Of a stretch of DNA of 64,000 nucleotides, positions 16,596 through 25,333 are shown one piece after another (position 1 is the first letter of the stretch; each line of letters starts with the position of its first letter). The stretch comes from Virgisporangium aliadipatigenens (GTDB taxonomy: Bacteria > Actinomycetota > Actinomycetes > Mycobacteriales > Micromonosporaceae): the NCBI RefSeq assembly GCF_016863615.1, contig NZ_BOPF01000037.1, positions 48,093 through 112,092 on the forward strand. Direction: 5' to 3'. Under the pieces are notes generated by a model. The model did no database searches, was not told the origin of the DNA, and saw only the letters and a list, made by a program, of their open reading frames with translations. The translations under genes and the position numbers were made by a program.

Positions 16596-17504
16596 TCAGA
16601 CCTCACTCAGGGAAGGAATATCGTCGACAACATGGAAGACAGAGCGCGGCGCCCGGCCGAACGCCTCGACGCTCTGGCAGTACTTGGAAACGCGCACCAC
16701 CGACATGTTCAGCTCGGCGGCGAGATCGGTGAGCCAGTACGGCACCCGCTCGTTGGCCTTGAACTCGACCACCGACAGCCGGGCCGGCACGATGAGCCGG
16801 TTCTCCGCGTCCGCGCCGAGCGCGAAGTCGCGGTCCCGGCCGCGGATCCGGTGGTCGATGGTGACCCGCAGCCCGGCGTCCGCGTCCCGCCCGACAAAGG
16901 CCTCCCGCTGGTAACCGGTCATCGCCACCGGGCGCAGGTCCAGGCCGCAGATCAGTTCCAGGACCTCTTCCAGGAACGCCCGCTGCTCCGGCTCGTGCTC
17001 GACCATGACCCGCCCGTCGCACAGTTCCCGCGCCAGGCGGTACGGCAGCGCCACCCGGCGCTTCTGGGTGACCCGGTTGACCCGCTGCTTGATCTCGACG
17101 AAGACGGTCGAGTCGTCGTCGACGGTGAACCGGTCGCCGTAGTGGCGCACCCGCAGCTTGCGCCGGAAGCGCAACCCTTCGATCTTCTCCCAGTAGAAGC
17201 GCAGGTCGCGGGTGTCGTAGTAGACGCTCCACACCCCGTAGCCGCCGCTGACGCCGTGGCTGTCGAGGTCGAGCCGGCCGGCGAGTTCCGCCCGCAGTTC
17301 CGGGACCGCCGCGCTGGGCAGCACGTACTTGATCTCGTATCGATTGAACGCGTGCAGCTTGCTCGGCGCGCGCAGTGCGTGGCCGGCGTGGTCGTCGCTG
17401 CGCGGCCCGCCCGCGTCGGCCGGCGTCCGGCCGGAATCCGGCGGCTCCGCGGTGACTGTGCGATCCGGCGCAACCGCGCGTCGTCGGAACGGCAATCGCA
17501 TAGC
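16596..17504 (-). CDS. VTC-domain protein (polyphosphate polymerase-like)
   Basis: About 302 residues. The conserved tunnel-fold residues of the VTC catalytic domain are visible: NRYEIKYVLP, VYYDTRDLRFYWEKIEGLRF, RRKLRVRHYG, VFVEIKQRVNRVTQKRR, TGYQREAFVG, RVTIDHRI and SVVEFKANERVPYWLTDL. In yeast Vtc4 these basic and acidic strands make polyphosphate from ATP at the membrane. Bacterial members are mostly uncharacterised. ATG at 17504 was preferred over 17549 for its purine-rich upstream. It is the first gene of the VTC/DUF4956/CotH operon and diverges from a histidine kinase gene. Confidence 0.85.
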   Translation of the reverse strand, partial: AMRLPFRRRAVAPDRTVTAEPPDSGRTPADAGGPRSDDHAGHALRAPSKLHAFNRYEIKYVLPSAAVPELRAELAGRLDLDSHGVSGGYGVWSVYYDTRDLRFYWEKIEGLRFRRKLRVRHYGDRFTVDDDSTVFVEIKQRVNRVTQKRRVALPYRLARELCDGRVMVEHEPEQRAFLEEVLELICGLDLRPVAMTGYQREAFVGRDADAGLRVTIDHRIRGRDRDFALGADAENRLIVPARLSVVEFKANERVPYWLTDLAAELNMSVVRVSKYCQSVEAFGRAPRSVFHVVDDIPSLSEV

Positions 17505-17777
17505 TTCAGCCCATCTCGTAGAGTCACGGACGAACAAGGACGAAAGCACCTGGACCTCAAAGCCGGCTTTGAACGAGCTTCAAACCGCATATGAATGCCA
17601 GGTGTACGGCAAACCAACACAACCTTGGCTTTCGTGCACGCGGCGCAGCGTCCTCCAGCCGTGGTAACGCCGTTCGGCCGCAATACCACGGATGCAGTAC
17701 CGGGCCTCGCGGCCTACCACGGCCGGACGACGCGCGCGCCGTGGCTGACCGCCTACGTTTCGGGAGTGGAGTTGACC

Positions 17778-18953
17778 GTGGTGCGCCAGGCACGGACGGC
17801 CGCGCGGCGGTATCCCCAGCTGCTCGACGCCCTGCTCGGCTGCGCCCTCGTCAGCCCGATCGTGCTCGCGGCGACCGCCGCCGCGCCGCACCATCCCCGC
17901 CCGTCCGTCGCGACGACCGGCGTCTTCGCCGTCGTGCTCGCCTTCCTCGCCGTGGCCGGGCGGCGGTTGTGGCCGTTGCCGATCCTGGTGGTCACCGGCG
18001 TCGCGGCCCTCGGCTACATCGTCGTGACCCGCGTCCAGCAACCGGTCCTCGTGATGGCACTCGTGGTCCTGACCTACACCGTCGCCGCACGCACCGACCG
18101 GCGCACCACCTGGCTGGCGGCCGGCACACTCGCCGTCTCGCTGTGCACCGCCGGGCTTCTGCTCACGGCGAGCAGCTGGTGGGGTCCGAACATCATCGGC
18201 GTGCTGGCCTCCCTGGGTATGGCCGCCTCGATCGGCGACGCCACCCGCAGCCGTCGCGCCTACGTCGTCGAGGTCGAAGAACGCGCCCGCCGCGCCGAAC
18301 GCAGCCGCGAGGAAGAGGTCCACCGCCGCGTCGTCGAGGAGCGCATGCGCATCGCCCGCGAACTCCACGACGTCGTCAGCCACCACATCGCCGTCATCAA
18401 CGTGCAGGCGGGCGCCGCCGGCCACGTCCTGGACCGACAACCACAGGCGGCCCGCAGCGCGCTGGAACACATCCGCCGCGCCTCCGACACCGTGCTACGG
18501 GAACTCTCCTCCGTCGTTGCCGTCCTGCGCCAAGCCGACGACCTCGACCTGTCCACCGAACCGGTACGCGGCCTGGCCCGCCTCCCCGAACTCCTCGACG
18601 CCCTCCACGCCGCCGGCCTCACGATCGAACACCGCCAGCACGGCGACGCCCGGAACCTGCCGGCCGTCGTCGACCTCGCCGCCTACCGCATCGTGCAGGA
18701 AGCACTCACCAACGCCCACAAGCACGGCACCGGCACGGCCCGCCTCCGCATCGCATACCTCGCCGAGAACATCCACATCGAGATCTCCAACCCGGTCGCG
18801 AGCACCGGCCCCGGAGCGGGGATCGGATACGGCATCGTCGGCATGCGGGAACGCGCGGCGACCGCCGGCGGAACCCTCACCACCGAAGCCGCCCAGGGCC
18901 GGTTCGTGCTCCGTGCCGCGCTGCCCGCCCCCGCGGAAGTCCGCAGCCCGTGA
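17778..18953 (+). CDS. Sensor histidine kinase (DesK/NarX type)
   Basis: About 391 residues. The N-terminal half has five to six membrane helices. A HisKA_3 dimerisation helix follows with the phospho-acceptor His near 197 (RMRIARELHDVVSHHIAV). The ATPase part has the N box (AYRIVQEALTNAHKHG) and G box (GIGYGIVGMRERAATAG). GTG at 17778 has GGAG six bases before it. 17766, 17772 and 17781 are other in-frame possibilities. It is coupled to the response regulator by GTGA. It diverges from the VTC operon across about 270 bases, so that operon may be its target, but this is not shown. Confidence 0.92.
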   Translation: MVRQARTAARRYPQLLDALLGCALVSPIVLAATAAAPHHPRPSVATTGVFAVVLAFLAVAGRRLWPLPILVVTGVAALGYIVVTRVQQPVLVMALVVLTYTVAARTDRRTTWLAAGTLAVSLCTAGLLLTASSWWGPNIIGVLASLGMAASIGDATRSRRAYVVEVEERARRAERSREEEVHRRVVEERMRIARELHDVVSHHIAVINVQAGAAGHVLDRQPQAARSALEHIRRASDTVLRELSSVVAVLRQADDLDLSTEPVRGLARLPELLDALHAAGLTIEHRQHGDARNLPAVVDLAAYRIVQEALTNAHKHGTGTARLRIAYLAENIHIEISNPVASTGPGAGIGYGIVGMRERAATAGGTLTTEAAQGRFVLRAALPAPAEVRSP

Positions 18954-19627
18954 CCGTCCGCGTCCTGCTCGCAGACGACCAGGCCCTCATCCGCGGCGGC
19001 TTCCGACTCATCCTCGACACCGAACCCGACATCGAGGTCGTCGCCGAGGCCGTGAACGGCCGCGAAGCCGTCGACCTCGCCCGAACCGCTCGCGCCGACG
19101 TGGTTCTCATGGACATCCGCATGCCGACCATGGACGGCCTCGAGGCGACCCGCCGCATCGTCGCCGACGACAACCTGGCCGGCGTACGGATCCTCATCCT
19201 CACCACGTTCGACAACGACGACAACGTCGTGAAGGCCCTGCGCGCCGGCGCCGCCGGATTCCTCGGCAAGAACGTAGAGCCCGCCGAACTCGTCCGCGCC
19301 GTGCGCACCGTCGCCGCCGGAGAGGCACTGCTCTCGCCCAAAGCCACCCGCGCCCTCATCGGCAGATTCCTCAGCCAACCGGAACCGAGCGAACCGGCCG
19401 ACAGCGCACCGTTCGACACCCTCACCGACCGCGAACGCGAAATCCTCACCCTCGTCGCGCACGGCCTGTCCAACGACGACATCGCCGAACGCCTCTACGT
19501 CTCCCCGCTCACCGCCAAGACACACGTCAACCGCACAATGACCAAGTTGGCCGTCCGCGACCGCGCCCAACTCGTCGTCCTCGCCTACCAACACGGGCTC
19601 GTTCGCCCCGGCGACGGGCCCCCGTAA
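18950..19627 (+). CDS. NarL/LuxR-family response regulator
   Basis: A 225-residue regulator. The receiver domain has acidic residues DD near 9-10, phospho-acceptor Asp55 (VVLMDIRMP), the Thr in LILTTFD and the Lys in GFLGKN. The C-terminal LuxR-type helix-turn-helix reads LTDREREILTLVAHGLSN, then DIAERLYVSPLTAKTHVNR. It overlaps the kinase stop by four bases and is its partner. It should act by phosphorylation-dependent DNA binding. The target promoter is unknown. Confidence 0.93.
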   Translation: MTVRVLLADDQALIRGGFRLILDTEPDIEVVAEAVNGREAVDLARTARADVVLMDIRMPTMDGLEATRRIVADDNLAGVRILILTTFDNDDNVVKALRAGAAGFLGKNVEPAELVRAVRTVAAGEALLSPKATRALIGRFLSQPEPSEPADSAPFDTLTDREREILTLVAHGLSNDDIAERLYVSPLTAKTHVNRTMTKLAVRDRAQLVVLAYQHGLVRPGDGPP

Positions 19628-19736
19628 CAGCCTCGGCCACGCCGGCCGGTCGCCAATCGTCAGATCATGGCCAGCGCCCCACCGGAGCCGCCGGCCGGGT
19701 CCTCAGTGCCTGTGAAATAAGGGGCTCAGGCCGCTG

Positions 19737-19829
19737 TGTGGCGGGGTCCGGTCGGGTGAGGCATCGGGTGATCATGGCCCACTGGAGCATCGCGGCGTGG
19801 TGGGCGGGGTGTCGTTCGAGGCGGACACC
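19737..19829 (-). pseudogene. Possible transposase C-terminal remnant
   Basis: A minus-strand frame just after the stop of the DUF4240/SnoaL gene reads PAHHAAMLQWAMITRCLTR before a stop. Short tails like this, with WAM and Arg-rich ends, occur at the C-terminus of IS5-type transposases. There is no start, no catalytic residue and no inverted repeat, so this is a weak suggestion only. Confidence 0.25.
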
Positions 19830-20894
19830 TCAGCTCGTGACGTCCGTCCCCGCCGGGGCCTCGACCTGCCAGCGTGCGACCTTGTCGGCGCGGACCACGG
19901 CGCTCCAGCGCGCGGGTCCGGCCAGCGCGGGTTCGCGGCACTCGGACCAACCGTCGACGGTGACGACGCCGCGGACCGCGGAGACGGCCTCGAAGTGGTT
20001 GCGGTAGTCGGGAAACGCCGCGAAGAAGCCGCGCCACACCTCCGTGCACTCCGCCTTGCCGACCACCACCGCGCCCGCGCCGTCGACGAAGGCGTGGTCG
20101 TCGGTCATCAGCGCGGCGAGGCCCTCCAGATCGCCGTGGTTGATGCGATCGTTGAACGCGATCACCACCGCGCGCGCCTCGTACTTCATGGTGTTGCTGT
20201 AGTCCACGTCGCCGTCGCCGAAGCGATCCAGCAGGATCGCGTGGTTCCCGGGGAACAGCGCCTCCAGGCGGGGCAGCCGCACCGGCCGTGGCAGCGGCGC
20301 CGGCGCGGGACCGAGGTCGTCCTCCATCGTCTCCCCGACCCGTTCCACCTCGTCGTAGAGCCCGTCCTCGTCGCCGGTGACCTCCTCGTAGGCCGTGTGC
20401 GCGGCGAACTGCACGCCCTCTGCCTGGAAGGTGAACTCGTCGAGCCGGCCGGCCGCCATCAGCCGCACGGCCGGATGGTCGGCCAGGTTGTCCGGGTCGG
20501 CCGTCACGAGGTCGAACCAGTGGCGGCCGAGGCCGACGATCCCCGCACAGAAGTCGGTGAAACCGTCGTCGCCGACGCCGAGTGTCATCAGGTACACGGC
20601 CTTGTGGATGCCGTCGTGGTCCGCCACCCGGCCCTGCAACGCGGCGAACCGGACCTCGAACGCGGCGATCTCCGGCGGGCTCAGCCGCGCCAGCCGCGCC
20701 ACCAGCGCATCGGTCAACAGGGCGTCGAGGGAGTACTCCGACTCGCTGTCACACTCGTTCCAGTCGATGTCGATGTCGGCGCGTGCCGCCTCGATGATCT
20801 CCCAGCACCGGTCCGTGTCCACACCGGCATGGTCGCACCCCGCCGGTCCGGAGGGGTGCCCGCCACCGCGCACGCACGGCCGGATCGAGGTCAC
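19830..20894 (-). CDS. DUF4240 / SnoaL-like two-domain protein
   Basis: A 354-residue protein. Residues about 25-165 match DUF4240 (DTDRCWEIIEAARADIDID, then FTDFCAGIVGLGRHWFDLV), a domain of unknown function common in actinobacteria. After a Pro-rich linker, the last 120 residues form a SnoaL/NTF2-like cone (VVIAFNDRINHGDLEGLAAL, MTDDHAFVDGAGAVVVGKAE, FFAAFPDYRNHFEAV). NTF2-like folds bind small molecules or isomerise them. The fusion is unusual. GTG at 20894 is preceded by GGAG at 8 bases, and 20822 is an alternative start that would remove a short head. Confidence 0.75.
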   Translation of the reverse strand: MTSIRPCVRGGGHPSGPAGCDHAGVDTDRCWEIIEAARADIDIDWNECDSESEYSLDALLTDALVARLARLSPPEIAAFEVRFAALQGRVADHDGIHKAVYLMTLGVGDDGFTDFCAGIVGLGRHWFDLVTADPDNLADHPAVRLMAAGRLDEFTFQAEGVQFAAHTAYEEVTGDEDGLYDEVERVGETMEDDLGPAPAPLPRPVRLPRLEALFPGNHAILLDRFGDGDVDYSNTMKYEARAVVIAFNDRINHGDLEGLAALMTDDHAFVDGAGAVVVGKAECTEVWRGFFAAFPDYRNHFEAVSAVRGVVTVDGWSECREPALAGPARWSAVVRADKVARWQVEAPAGTDVTS

Positions 20895-21186
20895 GGCGTG
20901 AACTCCGGCAGGGTCAGGGCCGAATCAACTCAGGTTTGGCGACCGCGCTCCGCGCGTTGCCCTCGACCGTCTCCAGCGGGCCGACGCCGCCGGCGAGCAG
21001 CCACAGGTAGTCGCCGACACCTGGCGGGATGTCTGCGACATCGCCCGCACGGGCGCGGACCGGCCGCCGGTCGGCCAGGACTTCACCGGCTGGAATTCCT
21101 CCTCCGCCAACACCCCCGATCCCGGAGCGGATGGTGAGGGCAGGAGCCAGCGGTCGGGGTCATCTCATGGGATGTCTCCCGCGACG
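20895..21186. other. Intergenic region with a startless open frame
   Basis: On the minus strand about 85 codons stay open, ending GGVGPLETVEGNARSAVAKP and a stop near 20923, with no ATG or GTG at the head. It could be the tail of a decayed gene between the rhamnosidase and the DUF4240 gene. I recognise no family. Confidence 0.3.
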
Positions 21187-23859
21187 TCAGGGGGTGGGTG
21201 CGGTGGCGGTGAAGGTGTAGCGGCCGGACGTCAGCCGCAGGGTCGCCCGGGCAGCGGTGCGTTCGACCCGGAGGACACCGGGCGCCCCGGCCGCGGGGAG
21301 GTCACCCTCGCGCAGGGAGTCCGGGTCCGGGGTGGGTACTTCCAGGACGGCGGTGCAGCCGGGCGGCACCGTCACGTCGACGGTGAGCAGACCGTGCTCC
21401 AGCGACCATCCACAGTGGACTGTTCCGCGGACGGTCTCCTGTTCGGCGCGGGCCCAGGTGAGCCGCCCCCCGGGCAGCGGCCGCAGCAGCAGTTCCCGGT
21501 ACGCGACGGAGTCCGGGGACTGGTCGATGCCGGCGACCCGGCCGTAGAGCCAGTCACCGACACTGCCGAGGCTGTAGTGGTTGAACGAGTTCGTCGCCGG
21601 CGACTGAAAGCCGTTGTGTGCGGTCCAGCCGTCCCAGCGTTCCCAGATCGTCGTGGCGCCGTGGCGGATCGAGTAGCCCCATGACGGGTACTCGTCCTGG
21701 TGCAGCAGCGCGTAGGCGAGGTCGGCGCGGCCGTGTTCGGACAGCACCGGGCACAGCAGCGCCACACCGACGAAGCCGGTCGTGAGCCGGTTGCCGCGCT
21801 TGTCGAGGTCGGCGGCGAGATGCGCCACGGCGGCGGGCACCAGCCGCGGCGGCAGCAGCCCGAAGGCGAGCGCGAGCAGGTAGCCGGTCTGGGTGCCACC
21901 GGTGACGGTGCCGTCGCCGTCCACATAGGACTCGACGAACGCGTCACGGATGCCGGTGTGCAGCGCGCGGTGTTCGGCGGCGTCGCCGTGGCGGCCCAGA
22001 ACGGCGGCCGCCTCGGCGACGATCTGCGCGCTGCGCGCGAAGTAGGCGGTGGCGAGCAGATCCCGTGGGGTCGTCGCGTCGATCTGCAGCCAGTCGCCGT
22101 AGGAGTTGCCGGTGCGGTGGCGCCAGCGCAGGTCGGGGTTGTGCCGGCGGATGTGCGCGACCCAGCCGCGCATCGCCTCGTAGGACTCCGCCAGCGCGGC
22201 GCGGTCGCCGTAGGCGCGCCACAGGTACCAGGGGATGATGACGCCGCCGTCGCCCCATGCGGGCGCGCCCTCGCGGTACAGGGCGACCACGGGCGCGACG
22301 TCGCGGAAGGCGCCCTCGGCGGTGCGTCCCGACACGACGTCACGCATCCAGCGGGCGAAGAACGCGGAGACGTCGGCGTTGCGGCCGGCCGTCGGGGCGA
22401 AGATCTGGGCGTCGGCGAGCCAGCCGAGGCGTTCGTCGCGCTGGGGGCAGTCCGTGGGAACGGCGACGAAGTTGCCGCGCTGGCCCCATTCGATGTTCGC
22501 CTGCAGGCGGTTGACCGCCGGATCCGAACATTCGAAGCGGCCCGTCCAGGGGATGTCGCTGTGCAGCACGACTGCGGCTATGTCGGGCGGTGCCAGTTCC
22601 CCCGGATAATCCTGGACCTCGACGTAGCGGAAGCCGTGGAAGGTGAAGCGGGGCTCGAACACCTCGGTGTCGTCGCCGGCGGCGACGTAGCGGTCGGTCG
22701 CCTCGGCGCGGCGCAGGTTGGCGACGTAGAGCGCGTCGCCGTCGAGAATCTCGGCGTGGCGTAAGGTGATCCGCTGCCCGGCGGCGGCACCGCGGACGGT
22801 GAGGCGGACCCGACCGACGAGATTCTGCCCGAAGTCGACGATGTGCCGGTCCGGCCCGGGGCGGTGCACGGTGACGGCCGCGAGCTCACGGGTGACCCGC
22901 ACGGGATGGTCGGGCTCGGCCACGAGCGGCCCGGGATCGGTGTCCAGGACGGCGACCGGCGCGAGCGCGTCCTCGCGCCGGCGGGCGTCGACGTGCTCGC
23001 CCATCAGCAGGTCCGAGACGACGATCGGGCCTTCGCCCTCGGTCCACGTGTCGTCGGTGGCTATGACGCGGCGGGATCCGTCGGCGAAGTCGAGCACCAG
23101 CTGCGCGAGGTAGGCGGTCGTGTCGCCGTAGTGCAGGGCCGGGCGGCGCGGGTCGAAGCCGACGTAGCCGGACCACCAGCCGTCGGCGACCACGGCGCCC
23201 AGGACGTTGTCGCCCGTGCGCAGCGTGTCGGTGACGTCGTATGTCTGGTACTGCAGCCGGACGTGGTAGTCGGTCCAGCCGGGCGCGAGTTCGTGGTCGC
23301 CGACCCTCGTCCCGTTGAGGCGGGGCTCGTACACCCCGCGCGCCGTCGCGTACAGCCGGGCCCGTACCGGTTTTTCCTTGATATGGAACGTCTTTCTCAA
23401 GTACAGCGGCGGCGGTGTCGTTCCGGTGGCGACGCTGTCGGGCATCCGCTGCGGCGGGTCGAACGGCGGCGCCGTCGCGTGGTCGCGTCCGATCCATACG
23501 GCTTGCCAGTCGTCGCGGTGCAGCAGCCCCGTCTCGAACCAGCTGCGCGCGCTGCCGCCCTCGGCGCCGGCCTCGTCCCAGACGGTGACCCGCCAGTGGT
23601 ATCGGGTGGACGATGCCAGCACCGGACCGTCCCACGGCACCAGCAGTCCCTCGGTGGACTCGCGGCGTCCGGTGTCCCACAGCAGCCGGTCCGGGTCGTC
23701 CAGGTCCACGATGCGCGGTGCGGCGACGATGCGGTAGGCGCTCTGGGCCGCACCGCGCCGTTCGGCGGCCAGTTTCCAGGACAGGCGGGGCCGTGCGGCG
23801 TCGAGGCCGAGCGGTTCGTGGCGCTGCTCGACGGTCAGGCCGTAGGGGTGCGGTGTCAT
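21187..23859 (-). CDS. Alpha-L-rhamnosidase, GH78 family
   Basis: An 890-residue enzyme with the GH78 order of domains: N-terminal beta domain (YGLTVEQRHEPLGLDAARPR), the Bac_rhamnosid_N/concanavalin-like region (TARGVYEPRLNGTRVGDHEL, then GWTDYHVRLQYQTYDVT), the six-hairpin catalytic domain, and a C-terminal beta domain. The catalytic motifs are seen: PTDCPQRDERLGWLADAQIF holding the general acid, and the later Glu in TTIWERWDG. No signal peptide, so the enzyme is intracellular and probably cleaves imported rhamnosides. ATG overlaps the stop of a truncated ABC permease gene. Confidence 0.93.
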   Translation of the reverse strand: MTPHPYGLTVEQRHEPLGLDAARPRLSWKLAAERRGAAQSAYRIVAAPRIVDLDDPDRLLWDTGRRESTEGLLVPWDGPVLASSTRYHWRVTVWDEAGAEGGSARSWFETGLLHRDDWQAVWIGRDHATAPPFDPPQRMPDSVATGTTPPPLYLRKTFHIKEKPVRARLYATARGVYEPRLNGTRVGDHELAPGWTDYHVRLQYQTYDVTDTLRTGDNVLGAVVADGWWSGYVGFDPRRPALHYGDTTAYLAQLVLDFADGSRRVIATDDTWTEGEGPIVVSDLLMGEHVDARRREDALAPVAVLDTDPGPLVAEPDHPVRVTRELAAVTVHRPGPDRHIVDFGQNLVGRVRLTVRGAAAGQRITLRHAEILDGDALYVANLRRAEATDRYVAAGDDTEVFEPRFTFHGFRYVEVQDYPGELAPPDIAAVVLHSDIPWTGRFECSDPAVNRLQANIEWGQRGNFVAVPTDCPQRDERLGWLADAQIFAPTAGRNADVSAFFARWMRDVVSGRTAEGAFRDVAPVVALYREGAPAWGDGGVIIPWYLWRAYGDRAALAESYEAMRGWVAHIRRHNPDLRWRHRTGNSYGDWLQIDATTPRDLLATAYFARSAQIVAEAAAVLGRHGDAAEHRALHTGIRDAFVESYVDGDGTVTGGTQTGYLLALAFGLLPPRLVPAAVAHLAADLDKRGNRLTTGFVGVALLCPVLSEHGRADLAYALLHQDEYPSWGYSIRHGATTIWERWDGWTAHNGFQSPATNSFNHYSLGSVGDWLYGRVAGIDQSPDSVAYRELLLRPLPGGRLTWARAEQETVRGTVHCGWSLEHGLLTVDVTVPPGCTAVLEVPTPDPDSLREGDLPAAGAPGVLRVERTAARATLRLTSGRYTFTATAPTP

Positions 23860-23951
23860 CCTTTGAGCCCTCCGGCGAAACCGTTGATGATGCTGCGTTG
23901 CAGCGCGAAGTAGATGACGAGGATCGGCACGATGCTGATCAGCTGTTCACG
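23856..23951 (-). pseudogene. Sugar ABC transporter permease, only the C-terminus left
   Basis: The minus-strand frame ends with IVPILVIYFALQRSIINGFA, then GGLKG and a stop that overlaps the rhamnosidase ATG. This is the standard end of MalG-type inner-membrane permeases for carbohydrate ABC transporters. Upstream of about residue Q the sequence stops looking like a permease, and the rest of the gene and the other transporter subunits are missing. The rhamnosidase was therefore probably the last gene of an uptake operon that has been deleted. Confidence 0.65.
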
Positions 23952-24074
23952 GCGCGGTTCGGGCCGAGCAGGTTGCGCCACAGGTCGGCGGTGACGATGG
24001 GACATTGCCGGCAGGACGAACCACCAGGATGGGGCCGTTCGTCGGGGAGTTCCCATCGGCTGAACCCATCGCTG

Positions 24075-24086
24075 TGAAACGTTTCA
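24075..24086. promoter_or_regulatory. LacI-type operator (perfect palindrome)
   Basis: TGAAACGTTTCA is a perfect 12-base palindrome with the central CG typical of LacI/GalR operators. It lies in the region between the truncated permease and the divergent LacI gene. It probably controlled the rhamnoside uptake operon. Confidence 0.6.
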
Positions 24087-24172
24087 TCTATAACGGCGCG
24101 CCGGATCGGTCGCGGGGTTCACCGCTCGTCGTCGCGCGTGGTCGCCCGTCCGACAGCATGTCGAACGCCATG

Positions 24173-24184
24173 GGTAACGTTTCC
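24173..24184. promoter_or_regulatory. Second LacI-type operator
   Basis: GGTAACGTTTCC shares the AACGTT core with the site at 24075 and is symmetric apart from one base pair. It is about 110 bases before the LacI start. Two spaced boxes would allow looping or dual control. Confidence 0.45.
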
Positions 24185-24259
24185 CGATGTTGCGCCGACA
24201 CTAGGGGCGAGTGACCACGGCGTCAAGAGTTCTCGCTCTTGGGGCCGCACCATGATCGT

Positions 24260-24273
24260 GATAAACGTTCTCC
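24260..24273. promoter_or_regulatory. Third AACGTT-centred box near the LacI start
   Basis: GATAAACGTTCTCC contains the same AACGTT core with partial flanking symmetry, about 22 bases before the LacI ATG. It could serve autoregulation. Weaker than the other two. Confidence 0.35.
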
Positions 24274-24295
24274 ACATCGGCCGCGAGGGAGAACG

Positions 24296-25333
24296 ATGGA
24301 ACAGTCAGCACCGCCCCGGCGCATCACCATCGTCGACGTGGCGGAGCACGCCAACGTCTCCACCACCACGGTGTCCAAGGTGCTGCGCAACGCCTACGGC
24401 GTCAGCCCCGCCATGCAGGCGAAGGTGCGCAAGTCGATGAGCGACCTCGGCTACCGGCCGCACGCCGCGGCACGCGGCCTGCGGGGGCGCACCTACACGA
24501 TCGGGCTGATGCTGCCCGACATCCGCAACCCCTTCTTCCCCGAGATCATCGACGGCGCCAACGAGGTCCTGGACGCCACCGACTATCAGATCCTGCTCGG
24601 CCCGGCCCGCAACGTCCGCGAGATCGAGCATCGGGTCACCGAGGCGATGATCGACCGCAGCATGGACGGCCTCATCCTCATCGTGCCCGCCGCCACCCCG
24701 ACCGAACTGGAGCAGACCGCCCGCGCCGTGCCCGTCGTCGTCGTTGCCCGGCACCTCCGGTCGACCCTGCTGGACACGGTCGTCACCGACGACGTCGCCG
24801 GCGCCGCCCTCGTCGTGGACCACCTCGCCGACCTGGGACACCGCCGCATCGCCCACATCGCGCACGCCGAATCACAACGGCACCTCGTCACCACCATGCC
24901 CAACACCATCCGGGCCGAGGGCTACCGGCAGGCGATGCGCGCCCGCGGCCTCGGCGACGAGATCGACGTCGTCGCCACCACCTACAGCAAGGAGGGCGGC
25001 TATCTCGGCGCGCGGCAGTTGCTCGCTCGCTCGCGTCGTCCCACCGCCATCTTCGCCGGCGCCGACATCGCCGCGATGGGCGCGCTCGAGGCGATCGCCG
25101 ACGCCGGCCTGTCGGTCCCCGGCGACATCTCCGTCGTCGGCTACGACAACACCGACTTCGCCGCCCTGGGCGGCATCGGTCTCACCAGCGTCGAACAGGG
25201 CGGCCGCCAGATGGGTAGCGACGCCGCCCGCCTCCTCCTGGAACGCATCGACGACCGCGCCAAACCGTCCCGCCTGATCTCCCTGTCCCCGACCCTGGTG
25301 GTACGCCGCTCGTCCGCCCCGCCGCCGCGCTGA
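24296..25333 (+). CDS. LacI-family transcriptional regulator
   Basis: A 345-residue repressor. The N-terminal LacI helix-turn-helix is clear (ITIVDVAEHANVSTTTVSKV, LRNAYGVSPAMQAKVRKSM), then the hinge (ARGLRGRTYTIGLMLPDIRN) and a periplasmic-binding-protein-like sensor domain (IAHIAHAESQRHLVTT, IFAGADIAAMGALEAIADAG, ISVVGYDNTDFAALGGIGLT). The start is fixed by GAGGGAGAACG before ATG. A longer frame from 24239 adds a spurious head. It diverges from the rhamnosidase gene and probably senses rhamnose or a rhamnoside at the AACGTT boxes. Confidence 0.93.
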   Translation: MEQSAPPRRITIVDVAEHANVSTTTVSKVLRNAYGVSPAMQAKVRKSMSDLGYRPHAAARGLRGRTYTIGLMLPDIRNPFFPEIIDGANEVLDATDYQILLGPARNVREIEHRVTEAMIDRSMDGLILIVPAATPTELEQTARAVPVVVVARHLRSTLLDTVVTDDVAGAALVVDHLADLGHRRIAHIAHAESQRHLVTTMPNTIRAEGYRQAMRARGLGDEIDVVATTYSKEGGYLGARQLLARSRRPTAIFAGADIAAMGALEAIADAGLSVPGDISVVGYDNTDFAALGGIGLTSVEQGGRQMGSDAARLLLERIDDRAKPSRLISLSPTLVVRRSSAPPPR

